Positions 30,156 through 42,622 of a stretch of 64,000 nucleotides of DNA are shown piece after piece. Position 1 is the stretch's first letter. Every line of letters starts with the position of its first letter. The DNA lies in NCBI GenBank assembly GCA_012295275.1, contig CM022665.1, forward strand, positions 12,046,976 through 12,110,975, written 5' to 3'. The translations under genes and the position numbers were made by a program. This DNA is from Chrysomallon squamiferum (lineage: Eukaryota > Mollusca > Gastropoda > Neomphalida > Peltospiridae). The notes under the pieces are model-generated. The model did no database searches, was not told the origin of the DNA, and saw only the letters and a program-made list of their open reading frames with translations.

Positions 30156-31596
30156 TTCTATAGGAGCGCACACACAAACACACAAGCTTCTTTTTTTTTC
30201 TTTTTTTTTTAATATATATTAGCATTAATTATATTGATACTGGCCACATGTCCATCAAGAAAAAGTCTGAATTCTGAAAAATCGTAGGATATCTACAGTC
30301 ATTTTCATGTATTAAAAGAAGAACTGAAATGCAAGGCATGAACTTTATTCTACATATTTTGAAAACAATATATCTGTAGAAGGTGATGTATAAAAATAAC
30401 CCTATTTAAGAAAATATTTTCTTTGAAAGGAATTCACAAGTCTTTGATTCGTCACTGATATATCGACGAAACAGCAACAAGTACTAAAAACCCATGTTGT
30501 TTACTAATTTTAGTACTAAAATTCAGACTTGAGTTGACGTCATCTGTTACGGTCCACTGGTGAACCTTGGATTCCTGATCAATTAATTCAATATGAATAC
30601 TACAAAGGAAGTCATTTCAACTAATGGCTTTCATGTCCATCTGGTTACAAGGGACACTGAATGTATTGTGACCCCGGTAACCAAGGTTTTTCTCTGTTGC
30701 CATATCCGGTCAGCAACGTTTTGGTGTTCGGTCTACCGAGCTTGAAGAAATTCCAGTATCGACCGGCTCCCAGTATGGATCGGATTATTGCGTTTGATGG
30801 ATATAAACAAGCACTATTTCAGACTTTTTAGTTTATACCTATTCCTATGGAGATCAATAATTAGCAGTGAATAACATATTCTAAGCCAATTAATTATTAA
30901 AAGAAAATTTCTGGTGTGTATTTTTCTATTGTTCGCACATTTCGATGATTCTTCAAAGCTTATGAAATATTTTGTTTTATTGACTTGGGTGAAAAAATAA
31001 AAATACAAATAAGTGACAATAAATATAAGAAAATCAGTAAGAATGAGAATGAAAATAAGGGCAAGAATAAGAATAACACTAAGATAGTAAGAGTAAGAAT
31101 AATAATAAGTATAAGAACAGGAATAAGAATACGAATACAAATAAGATTACCAAATTATTAATATCAGTTATTTTGTTACAAGATTCTTAAAAATAATAAT
31201 TACTGAAAATATCAACGTTTTAAATACAGAAAGTCGTATTTATGTAGACTATAATTATCAATGTAACCCTTTGACGGGAACATCGTTAAAAGTAATAATT
31301 TGTCAAACGTAACAAATTACTAGGTTGGTACTTAGTATTAGAGAACTTTTTTTAATTTGTTGTTGTTGTTGTTGTTGTTGTATTTATCAGTTGCAATGCA
31401 GTCTATAGTTATTGTTGTTGGCTGTTTCTTTTAATTAGCCGTGTATAAACAGTTATATCTTTACGACACGAAGGAGAGAAAACATTTATAAAATAAAACA
31501 CGCCAGGATGCGTACAAAATGTAAAACTTATGAATAATTATTTTTTTTTTTTTTTATATTCATAAACCATTATAAACAACACCAAAATTAAAATAA

Positions 31597-31650
<54 letters not shown>

Positions 31651-34600
31651 TAAAATAAATAAATAAATAAATACATTAGTAACGACAGCAAAAATAATCT
31701 TCCTTCCAACCAACAACATAAAAGTGTTCAGTAAAACAACAATAATAATAAATAAAAATACCATACAAACGAAACAACAAACAATAACAATACATTAAGA
31801 TAACTATAATTCCAGACAAACTGAAATAAACAATACATTTTAGTTTAACAAAACAAACAAATAGAATCTCTCTAATTAACCAAATAAAAACAATCTATTT
31901 AACAAACAAATCGTTCAGTGTTTGTTTAACAATTTGCCTGCATTTATCAAAACCATTAAGGTTCTCTATTTAACAAAATATGTATCTTTTTAACAAAGCA
32001 AATAATATTTCTTTTTAAAAATAAAACTGACTCTTTTAACGAAAGGAACAATGTGCCTCTATTCAACCAAACAAATTACATCTCTGTTTTGAAAAATAAA
32101 CAGTGTCTTTTTATTTAACTGTACAAGCAACTTAAGAATCACTACACTGATGATAAGTAAATAAATTAAAAAAACAAACAAACCCACCACCAACAACAAG
32201 ACACAAAAAACCCAACTACAACACATGAATGAATGAATGAATAAATAAATAAATAACAAAAAAGACTTGATAAATTCTTTTTATCGATATTAACATCCAT
32301 AAATATTCTATCATTATTAAAGCCTACTGTCGTCAAGCGAGATTATTAGACTTTGTAGTTGTGATATCAACACGATCTTCTCTGTGTTGCGACATGATAA
32401 CTCCAGGTAACCGTTTGAAAGGTAATCTCGGCTATTATCATAGCATGTCTGGCTGTCATGCGACAGACTAGCTGTAAAATAACAAAGACAATAACAAGCA
32501 TGGCTCTAAGAAGACAGCTTTGTTTTGTCCGGAATAGATTTACATGAATACCCGTAGATTAAAAAAAATAATAATAATAATAAAAAATAAAAATAAAAAT
32601 CGTTTATGTATACTGCAATTAAAAATGATAAAAACGTATAGTTGAAAAATGTTTAGATTTACTTCAGTGTTCCTGACTGTGGGTGCCAGCCAGTGCGTCT
32701 GTGTATAATTTAGGTGTGTGCGCATGCGCGGGCGTATGTGTTTGTGTACGCCTGTCTGTCTGTCTGTCTGTATGTATGTATGTATGTGTGTGTGTATGTA
32801 TGCCAAAGAGGTAAATTCTTCTTTAACAATAACAACAACAACAACAACAGATGATAACCAATAAAAAAACAACAACAACAATAACAATAATAACAACAAC
32901 AACAAAAGCTCTCAGACGCCATATTATATCAGAGTAATCAGGGAAGGCTATATTTATCGGTGATATTCGTCTAAACCATTTATAATCGTTCTAGGGTGGC
33001 GTGGCGAGAGCGTTTATTCTGTTACCCGGCATATATCTAAACACGGCAGTTTCCTCTCCCAGGAAGCCAAAGTAATCATTCCATTACGCGTTAATCGCAA
33101 ACAGAAGCCCGCCGATTAACGTGATCACGTGACACTCTATTTCTGAAGCATCTAGTCTTTTACAGCTTCCGTAGCAGGCCATGTTAAGTGTTGCAGACGT
33201 AGAACGTAATGTTATCGGGGACATGGAAATAAATATTAAATAAATATTTAAAAAAAAATAATAATAAAAAATGATCATAGGAACAAAGAAAACAGAAACC
33301 AAAATAGTCAAAGTACAGATAAAATGCTTATACATACACGATCGCACGCAGTCATGCATAAACACATTTATAATAACACCATCTATCCAACCATTCATCG
33401 ATCTCTATATGTCTGTCTATCTATATATCTATCTATATATATATCTATCTGTCTGTTTATATAATTATTATTTTTTAGATTTTATTTATAACTTATTTGT
33501 AATCCATAAATGTGTGTGTATATGTATGTAGATATATATATATATCTACATCTATAAGTATATATACGTGTGTGTGTGTGTGTGTGTGGGGGGGGTATAT
33601 GTATATATATGTCTGTATGTATAAAGAAATCGAAACCATAGCAACAAAGCAAGAAATAAATCAACAACATAAAAGAAAGTAACAGAAACCACACGACAAC
33701 AGTAACAACAAAACTATAATAGACAGACATCAACAACATATTTTATATAATAAACTAATTACTGTATTGTTATATGTATTAAAACTCAAACGGATAGTAA
33801 CAATAATTTTACGATAAACAACATAATTACAGTGCGTAGTGAAGCAGTAATACATAAATAAAAAAAAATTAAAAAAATAAATAAAAAGAAGAAAAAAAGA
33901 AACACACAACAACAACAACAAAAAACATGGTCTATTAAGTTATATTATCTATCAGAACAATAAGTCAAATAAGTCGATATCTCGCCGAATCTAGAAAGTA
34001 AATATTACTTTAGATTACCATGTGCCAGAGTAGTTAGTGAGGTTTTTTGAATCATGCAAAAAACACGTACGCTGTTATAAAACGCAGATAAATTACACTT
34101 TATAGAGGTTGGGTAATATGTGATAGTCCCAAAAGAGGGAGAGATAGTCAAATACAGACAGACATACAGATAAATAGACAGTTAGATAACTTGATAGACA
34201 GCGATAGCTAGAAAGATAGATATAATGATTGACTGATAGATAGGTAGATACACTGTATTTTAAAACATATTAGAAAGAAGCTTATTAATGCATGTATTAT
34301 TCGTTGTGTATCTACAGGTATATCCATCCATCCATCCATCCATCTACCCAGCCATCCACCCACGCTTCCATCCATCCATCCATCTATCCATATATCTGTC
34401 TACCTTATAACAATCGAAAAGATTAAAAAAAAGTCTGAAGAATACAGAGAAATTACGGTTTCAATCAGCGCAGATTACTTTTTTGTGATAACGTCCTACG
34501 AACAGGCAATCCAAGCATTATAATTTAACCAGACACATCTTCCCCAAGGACGCGACAGGCACATTATTTTATTTAAACAGCATAATGACAGCATTTTCAA

Positions 34601-37378
34601 AGGTCCGCTGGGAAATTTATTTTATCTCAAGATACGGTGACTTGATCATATGACTGCTCAATTCAAGGATTAATAACCAAGACATGATTGCTCAATTCAG
34701 GGATTATTTCAGGGATTATTCACCATGGCACGATTGTTCAGTTCAGGAATTAATAATAATAATAGTCTTTAATGTAAACAGACGTCGCGTTATTAATGAA
34801 ATGGATTTTCATCGTATTTGTATAAAACTTGTGTTAAATAATAATTCTTTCTGGTTTTTTTTGTCTTCTGGAGATGAGATTTTAATGTTGAGCTTTTTGC
34901 GAAATTAAAGACGTTTGCCGTAGAAAGGAAATAAAAGATTTACTTGAGTAATTACCACAAACGAAACGGCTGTTGCTTCATTTAATCGAAAAGATTATTT
35001 TAAGAACCCCAAATAAAACAAACAAGTATGTAAAGTAGTCTATTGTGAAGTGAAGACATTTAAAAAAAAAAAAATTCTGGTAACAACAACAACAGCAAAA
35101 AACAAAACAACAACAACAAAATAACAGCAGCAAAAACAACAAACAAAAGCAACAAAACAAACAAACATACAAACAGAAACGAAACAAAACAAAAGCAAAC
35201 AAAACCCATCAATCAAAAAAGCCTAGGCTGCATGTAAAGTGATCTATCTATGAACTGGAACAACATTTTTTTTTTTTTCTGTTGGGAATAACCCAATTTT
35301 CTAGTAATTATTTTTATACGTTTATATTACATATAAAAACAGTCGTTATTATTATTTTATTATTATTATTGTTTTTGTCGTATTTTTTTTTTTTTTTTTT
35401 GGTTGCTATTGTTAGCATTGTCGTTACTGTTATTTTCAAACGGTAGATGATAATTACATACTAATGTTTGTTAAAATTATTAAGTAATAAAATTTAAAAA
35501 ATACCATTATCACTAGGGGTGATTAATAAAAAAAATCTTAAACGTCCGATTATTTTATCTTTATCATAATTTTTTTCATCATTATGTTTTGTTAACAGGT
35601 TTCATAAACCTTGCTCTAAAGCCTCAAATACTATGAAACGTTATAGAGAGTACTTTTCTAATATATTTAGTGGGTAACAAAATTTATATAAGGGAACTAT
35701 CTGCAAAACGTCTCCCTGTATTTTAAACGCTTTGATATACACTGAATATTCAGTCAGGGAAACTTTAATTGCACACTTTGCCCGGGGAAAAAGTTAATAT
35801 ATTAGATGATCATTTTCTGAGAGAAAAAAAAGGTAAAAGATCTTATACTCTCCAATTATATTTTTGTTAATACTCATTACTGGGATAATAAATATCAGAT
35901 ACTAAAATAATATCAGACCGCAGCCATTTCGTGAGTTCTGACGTCATCGGGTACAAGGTGGAGTCACATAACTAGAAGAAACTTTAGAACAGTTCGTCTC
36001 AGGGCCTAACTTAACAGCATTGCAGGCCCCCGGGCAAAGTGACACATCCCGTCTCCTACATACACAACGTCGACAAATTTAATAGCAGGAGCCCACAGGA
36101 ATACCAGGATTGCACGCGCCCCTAGACCCATGGGGCCCAGTTTGTGCATGCCATTACTGATCCACCCTGTACGCGAATATTTCACAATTACAAAAAAATT
36201 TCGGTGCCCATATTTTTAAAAATTGTATTCATTAGTTGTTTTTCTTCTTTATTAATTAAGACAAATGCATCATATCTTCAAAAAATATATTTACACAGTT
36301 TCTTTATGTCATCAAACGTACACTTCAAATCATGAATACTCAGACAAATGAACTGTCTTTGACCTATTTCGGTTTCGATTTACTGTTTGGAGAATGATGT
36401 ATCAGTAACTATGATACGTGCCTTCATGCCTTTGAATTTTGTCACCAGTCGATAACAGTAGACCATTTCTGAAATAATTAATCATACGCTTGACGTCTCT
36501 ATAGTTTTGCAATTTTCATTTTTGCATTGTAAAGCGATATGTAAGTGATACTATGTAGACATATTGTTATAGTAACAGCGGTTAGCCTTGATCTCTTATC
36601 ATTTGTTAAATAGTTGTTGTTTTTTATTGTTGTTTTTTGGGTGTTTTTTTTTGGTTTGTTTATCTTTATTTAAGAATTCTCTTGATTTTGACTTCATTTG
36701 ACTGGACATATACATTGTAATCATATGTATGTATGTATGTATAATACCTCTAGATATATATATGTATAATATGTGCAAGTATGTTTGTATATTTCTGGGT
36801 ATACAATCATATTCGAAAATATGTCCATACACACACCCACACACACATGCGTGCCTGCGTGTGTCTGTGAAAGTAAGTATGTAACATGACATCAATACAG
36901 TCATTAAAAACCCTCTGAGACATACACTTTCGAATAGTTCACTTTAATAATTCAGTCAGCCTTTGTCACTTTTGAAAAAAAAAAAAAAAAATCAAGCGAG
37001 CTTTTAAGAATTTAAATATTACTTTCGTTGTATTTTTTAAAGTCACGTTATTAATTATTTACTGAAAAAAAAGAAAAGAAGCAAGTATCAGTTTACAGTC
37101 CATGAAATTTTGTCGGAGACTTACACACATACAAAGTTCGCTGACAAATCGCTTTTCCCTACCGCTTAATAGATTGGCAAATCGGATTATGGAGTCTGCA
37201 TCGTTTGTGTTTCAATAGCTTGTCAGTCACTGTGACCTTCTGGTATTAGACGCAAAGTGTCGTTTCTCATAATATGTATTAATATGAGATCGATAAGAGC
37301 TTGTAGCAAATCAATGATTAGTGAAGAATGAAATTAAAAAAAGATATTTTTCGTATTGTTAAAAAAAGAGAGAAAAGA

Positions 37379-37429
<51 letters not shown>

Positions 37430-37704
37430 TTTGTTTGTGTCTGGAAGTAGGGTCTTGACTCCTGAAATAGAAAATGGAATATCACATCAGTGAGTAATAT
37501 ACATCTAAACACATACACGAACACAAACACAAACACAAACACACACAAAACTGGGGCAGTTTAAATAATTTAATTTTTTTTGCAGCGTCTTATAAGATTA
37601 CTAATGCGAGGTGTCAGTATTTATTTCGTACTATTATTTTAACATTTATATTTTTTAGATTGTCATTTGATCACTTATATTAACAAATATACCGACGGCG
37701 CACG

Positions 37705-37737
<33 letters not shown>

Positions 37738-40700
37738 ACGCACGCACACACACATACAAAAGACAGACGTAAAAAGATATGGAAAAAGATAGTATGGTAT
37801 AAAAATGTATCTTTCGTATCCAGTGTAACAATTGTTACATTTTCCCTCCAGTCTTTCTGTATTACATTTTAATTATGTATGACCAAATTCAGATCAGGTT
37901 ACTATTTTAAAATCACACGTGGCGCACGAACATTTGAAATGGTAACTGACGTTTGCTGTTACAACAATCGAGAATGTTCTGTTTCAGCACGGCGAGAGTC
38001 ACTGTGGGTCTCGGTGGTCTGAATTCATGTCTGACACAGCCCGTATTGCTCTCACAGAATTTTTAAATTCTTTAGTAGCCGATATCTACCAGTCGTAAAA
38101 CATTAGCAGTACTGAAACACAAAACTCATTAATGTTTAACCGTGTTTCGCGTACCCCTGGGGACGTTCCAGTAGACACCAGGGGATACGTAAGCAAAATT
38201 CTGTAATGGCGGATACAGAAAGTAAAAACAATATTTGTATAGAATTCCACTTCAGTAATCAAACTCGTCCGACCCTGAAAAATGGTCCAGTAACCGTTTT
38301 TTTTGTTTTTTTAAATTGTTTTTTTTGTTTGTTTGTTTTTTTCAAACGTTATAATTTCGCATTATATTTTATCTAATTAGTACTGTGCAGATTTTGTTCA
38401 TATATTAACTGATCCTATTCAAGCTGCTCTGCTATGACATTTGGAAAGGGGTATGAGTCAACCAGATATTTTCTCATGGTGGGTATAGTTAGAATTTTTT
38501 TTTTAAACTTTTGTTCTAGAAGATATAAAAGCAGAAACTGTGGTCAGTTTCAGTGTTTAAGTCGTAAATTCAAAATGTAATTCAAAACTGGGAAATCTAC
38601 ACTCAGCAGTTCGATTATTAATATGTTACGTACAGAGATAAAGTCACTTCTGAAAAAAAGACGGGATATGTAAAGTATTTATTTTCATCTGTCTGTCTAT
38701 CTGTCCGTCCTTCCGTCCTACCGACTTTAGGAGAGAGAGAGAGAGATAGTTTATTTATAAAAAAAAAAAAAAAAAAAAAAATATAAAAAATTAGAATAAA
38801 TTATCTTTAAGAAAAAATTGCCGACTAACATAAAAACGAGTAAATTTGTTTTGGATCATCCTGTTAAAAAGCAATTTCGGTTACCGAAATAATATTACGC
38901 AATCGATTGATCGATAATATCGGATAATTCAAACATGCATCGTTTAAAGAAAGTCTCTCACATCAGGTGAACATTGTGACATTAGAATGGCCACATTGAA
39001 CTGACGTATTGGGTAAGTGCACTCATCTATAAAAACATCCTTGGTAACAACGAAGCCAAGCCAAATGTTTCCTGTGCCGCATTAATTAACGCATCTTTTC
39101 CGGAAATGGAGGTATATCGATTTCGACGTTCTCGTGCCGTGATTTAGATTAAAACGATTTGAACTACTTCAGTCACAACAGATACGAGATATTAAGATCG
39201 ATTATCAGAAGCAGAGAACTAGACGATATACTAACGATTTCGTTATTGGTACGAATTATAGTCGTTGACAACGACAATGACGAAAACAAACAACAACGAC
39301 AACAAACAGACGACCTTCGATGGCGAGAGAAAAAAAAAAAAAAAAAAACAACAAACAAAAACAAAAACAACAAAACAAATAATCTTTAAGAAATGGAAAT
39401 AACTGAGATTAGTAAAGATTTGAAGACTATATAATCATATGTTATTTCATCTTTCTTTCTGAAAGTAGATACATACATACATACATACATGCACATACAT
39501 ACATACATACATACATACATACATACATACATACATACATACATGCATGCATACATACACATACACACATGCACATACGTACACATCAGAACATATATGC
39601 ATCCATACGCCAGTACATCTATCCATCCATTCACCCATACATACACACATAAATTCATGCACCATTTTTTTATATTTAAAAAAAAATAAATATATAAATT
39701 CAATTTTATTCATCATTCAGAGCAAGTCAAGTGATATATTTCTATACTGCAGCAACACCTATCTATATTTAATGTTGAAGTATTAGCTGCAAAGCATCAC
39801 TTTAACAACAACTAACAATTAAGCAAATGAAGCTGATGCCACTACCCACTGATCAATATATTTCTTTATTCAAATACCTTTACACAGATGCACCATCAGT
39901 TTCACATAATACAATGTATTGTGATTCCAAGTAGACTAAAAGAAACAAAGCACAAAGATACCTAAGAACCCAATATTAATAACAGTATTACCTATGAGAT
40001 TATGTGAAATACAGCGCTTCTTGTGGGATCATTTTGAAACGAAGTATATAAATATGTCACTGTTGGTTTTTAAATTCCCAGTTTAACGTTACGGTAGATA
40101 ATGATATTGTTGTCGAAATAATCAATTGCAAATGAAGCTGGTTGCATCCGTATAAGCGACTGTCTGTGAAAACAATGGGAGAAAAGTATTTGTTATAGGA
40201 CATGTTTTAATGATTACTTAGTCTGCGAGGTGGGATCTTGTACACAATGGTGTGTATTTTAACAGTCTGAGTGTGTCCTTTGCAACGGAAAAATAGTGAA
40301 AGATTAAAAAAGAGTCATAACAATTGAAAACAAAATGCTGAGTTTTCAGAAGTCTTCGCTTTGGTCATCTTTGTCTTTGTCATTGTCACGAAACAAAACA
40401 AACTTAAGTGACCCAGTACTTTGTTTTGGTAAAGTATTAGTATTTCATTCCTGAACTCAGCTGAAGTCTTGCTGACGGAATTTTTGCAATAGAATTTTTT
40501 GTGATGCAATAGTTAAGGCGGCTTTAAATTGGTTTAATTTATTTATTTTCAATGTTTATGATAAAAAAGAATTTGCTGAAATAAACAAAGCCGCTAAGAC
40601 AAATTTATTTACGGCAGCTATATATATAAAAAAAAATATTTAAAAAAATGTTTCTACAATTAGTCAAAAAGTGTGGTATTGTAAAAAAAAACCATTCAAA

Positions 40701-42529
40701 ATGAAGGCAAAATTCTGTTAAAATAATAATAAACAAAAGTAATATAATAATAATAATAAGAAGAAAAATAAAGAAAGAAAGAAAGAAAAAAAAAAAAATT
40801 TAAAGTTCAAGTTAAAGACTACTACAATAATCATCAACATACAGACATTTATCTAGGTGAAAACTATTATTCTACTATAAAGGATTATCATGTACTGTTT
40901 ATTTTTCTTTACGTATATTATACTGACCGTTTACCCACTTATTTACCCTCAGTGTTAAATATATTTTTAGTGCGTCAGTTAAATGTACATTAATTAATTA
41001 ACTGATTCCTTGTCTTCTGAAAACCTTTTGTAGAAAGAGAAAAATGAAAAAAGTAAAAATACACTGAATGCTGTTTACTGGGTTTGTTATTAAGACGAGA
41101 CCCGAGGTCTTAAAAGCAATTTGTAATTTAGTTAAATTTTACAGTCAGTGTCGTTTACGACTTTGGCAAAACAGTCCCGTGAATCATCGAGTTAAAACAT
41201 TTTTTTCTGAGTCAGTTTTACGAGTTTTACTATTTTGGATGGCGACAAATATACGCAAAGAACCCAGCTAGTACATTTAAAAAAATAAAAATGTTTTTGG
41301 GCTCGAAGATCGCTCTCATGTCTGGCATCATCTATACAGTTTGCTAGCTAGGAATGTTCATTTAGACGATTTTCATTTCGAAGTTACTTCCAAAGCAGTG
41401 GTGTCGACAAAAATATATTTAGTAACAAAGAAAAAAAAAAAAACGTCCCAAATTATAAAAATCCCAAAGCAGGTTTCTTTTCTTTTTTCTTTCCTTTTCT
41501 TTTGTATTTCATTTTGTTAATGCAGCTTAGCAAATTTGGCAAAGAAGAGATACATCCAGTCACTGTTTGCACTACATAAATATTCGCAGTGAAAGACATG
41601 TAGAACCCGTCGAAACAAGCGTGCAAATTTAACCAATCACAGCCTTTCAACCAAAAAATTAACCAATGAAATTTGCATGGAAAAAATGCAACAGTCGAAG
41701 CTTACATTCAAAAAGATAACCAGTGATAGCTTGCATAAAAAAATTCCTAGTTTATATCGACAAATAGAAGTAATCAAAGCTTTCATCCATTTATTTAATT
41801 ATAATCAATTGTAAGCTTTCACCGAAAATTACTACCAGTTAAAGGTTGTATCCAAATATGCAGTCATTCGGAGGAGGCATCCAGACTTATAATCAATCAA
41901 AACTTTCATCTAAAAGCATAACTAATAAAAGAATGAATAGAAAAAATAAATAAAGAAAGAAAAAGAACGATCAAAGCTTCCTTTAGATAAACCTATTTCA
42001 GCTATGGTTAATCAACATATTAATAAATAAATAAATAAAAAATATAAAAATAAAAATAAAAATAATAAATAAATAAATGAAAATGAAAATTGATAGATAA
42101 ATTACTGAATCATATTATTTTTACACTTTATATGTACACCGTGTTGTTTTAAAATTTATTTCAGAAGTGAAGACAAGCACAAGCACGGAATCAAACACCA
42201 ACACGACGACAACAGCAGCCACAACTACGACCACAGCAGCCACAACTACCGCCAAGGCATTACCCGACAGCAATGAAGTGAGTACATTTCTGTTAATCTG
42301 TCTATATGCACAAAACAGAATACTGAGAATGAGATGAAATAACTTATTCTAAAAAGACAATTTCAAACAATATAAATTTCAAAATACTATATTTCTACAT
42401 TTCTTTTAATTCCGATTAGTTTAATTATTTTTCACATTTTAAGTATGTATGTGTGGGTCTAAGTGTGTGTGTGTGTATATATGTACACGTTTGAGAACTG
42501 TCTTTAATTTTTCACTCAGCAGATATATA

Positions 42530-42622
<93 letters not shown>

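Larger units (their letters stand above)
25465..42164 (+). other. First intron (16.7 kb) of the mucin-like membrane-protein gene
   Basis: Repeat-filled sequence between exon 1 and exon 2. It carries a broken MULE transposase fragment (28076-28420), SINE-like sequence (27353-27420), TA, GAA, TAA, CA and ATAC microsatellites, three decayed minisatellites (31.84, 34.65 and 41.62 kb), transposon-end-like pieces near 36.0 and 38.15 kb, and a canonical NRF-1-type palindrome TGCGCATGCGCG at 32719-32730. No other exon was recognised. Stretches such as 30540-30790 and 33000-33220 are complex, CpG-containing and unexplained. Confidence 0.6.

Noticed and set aside
39386-39786. Met/Cys/Tyr/Val- and His/Thr/Ile-rich frames on both strands; also considered as a CRISPR-like array
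   Set aside because: It is a simple ATAC microsatellite with a 4-bp period and no spacers.
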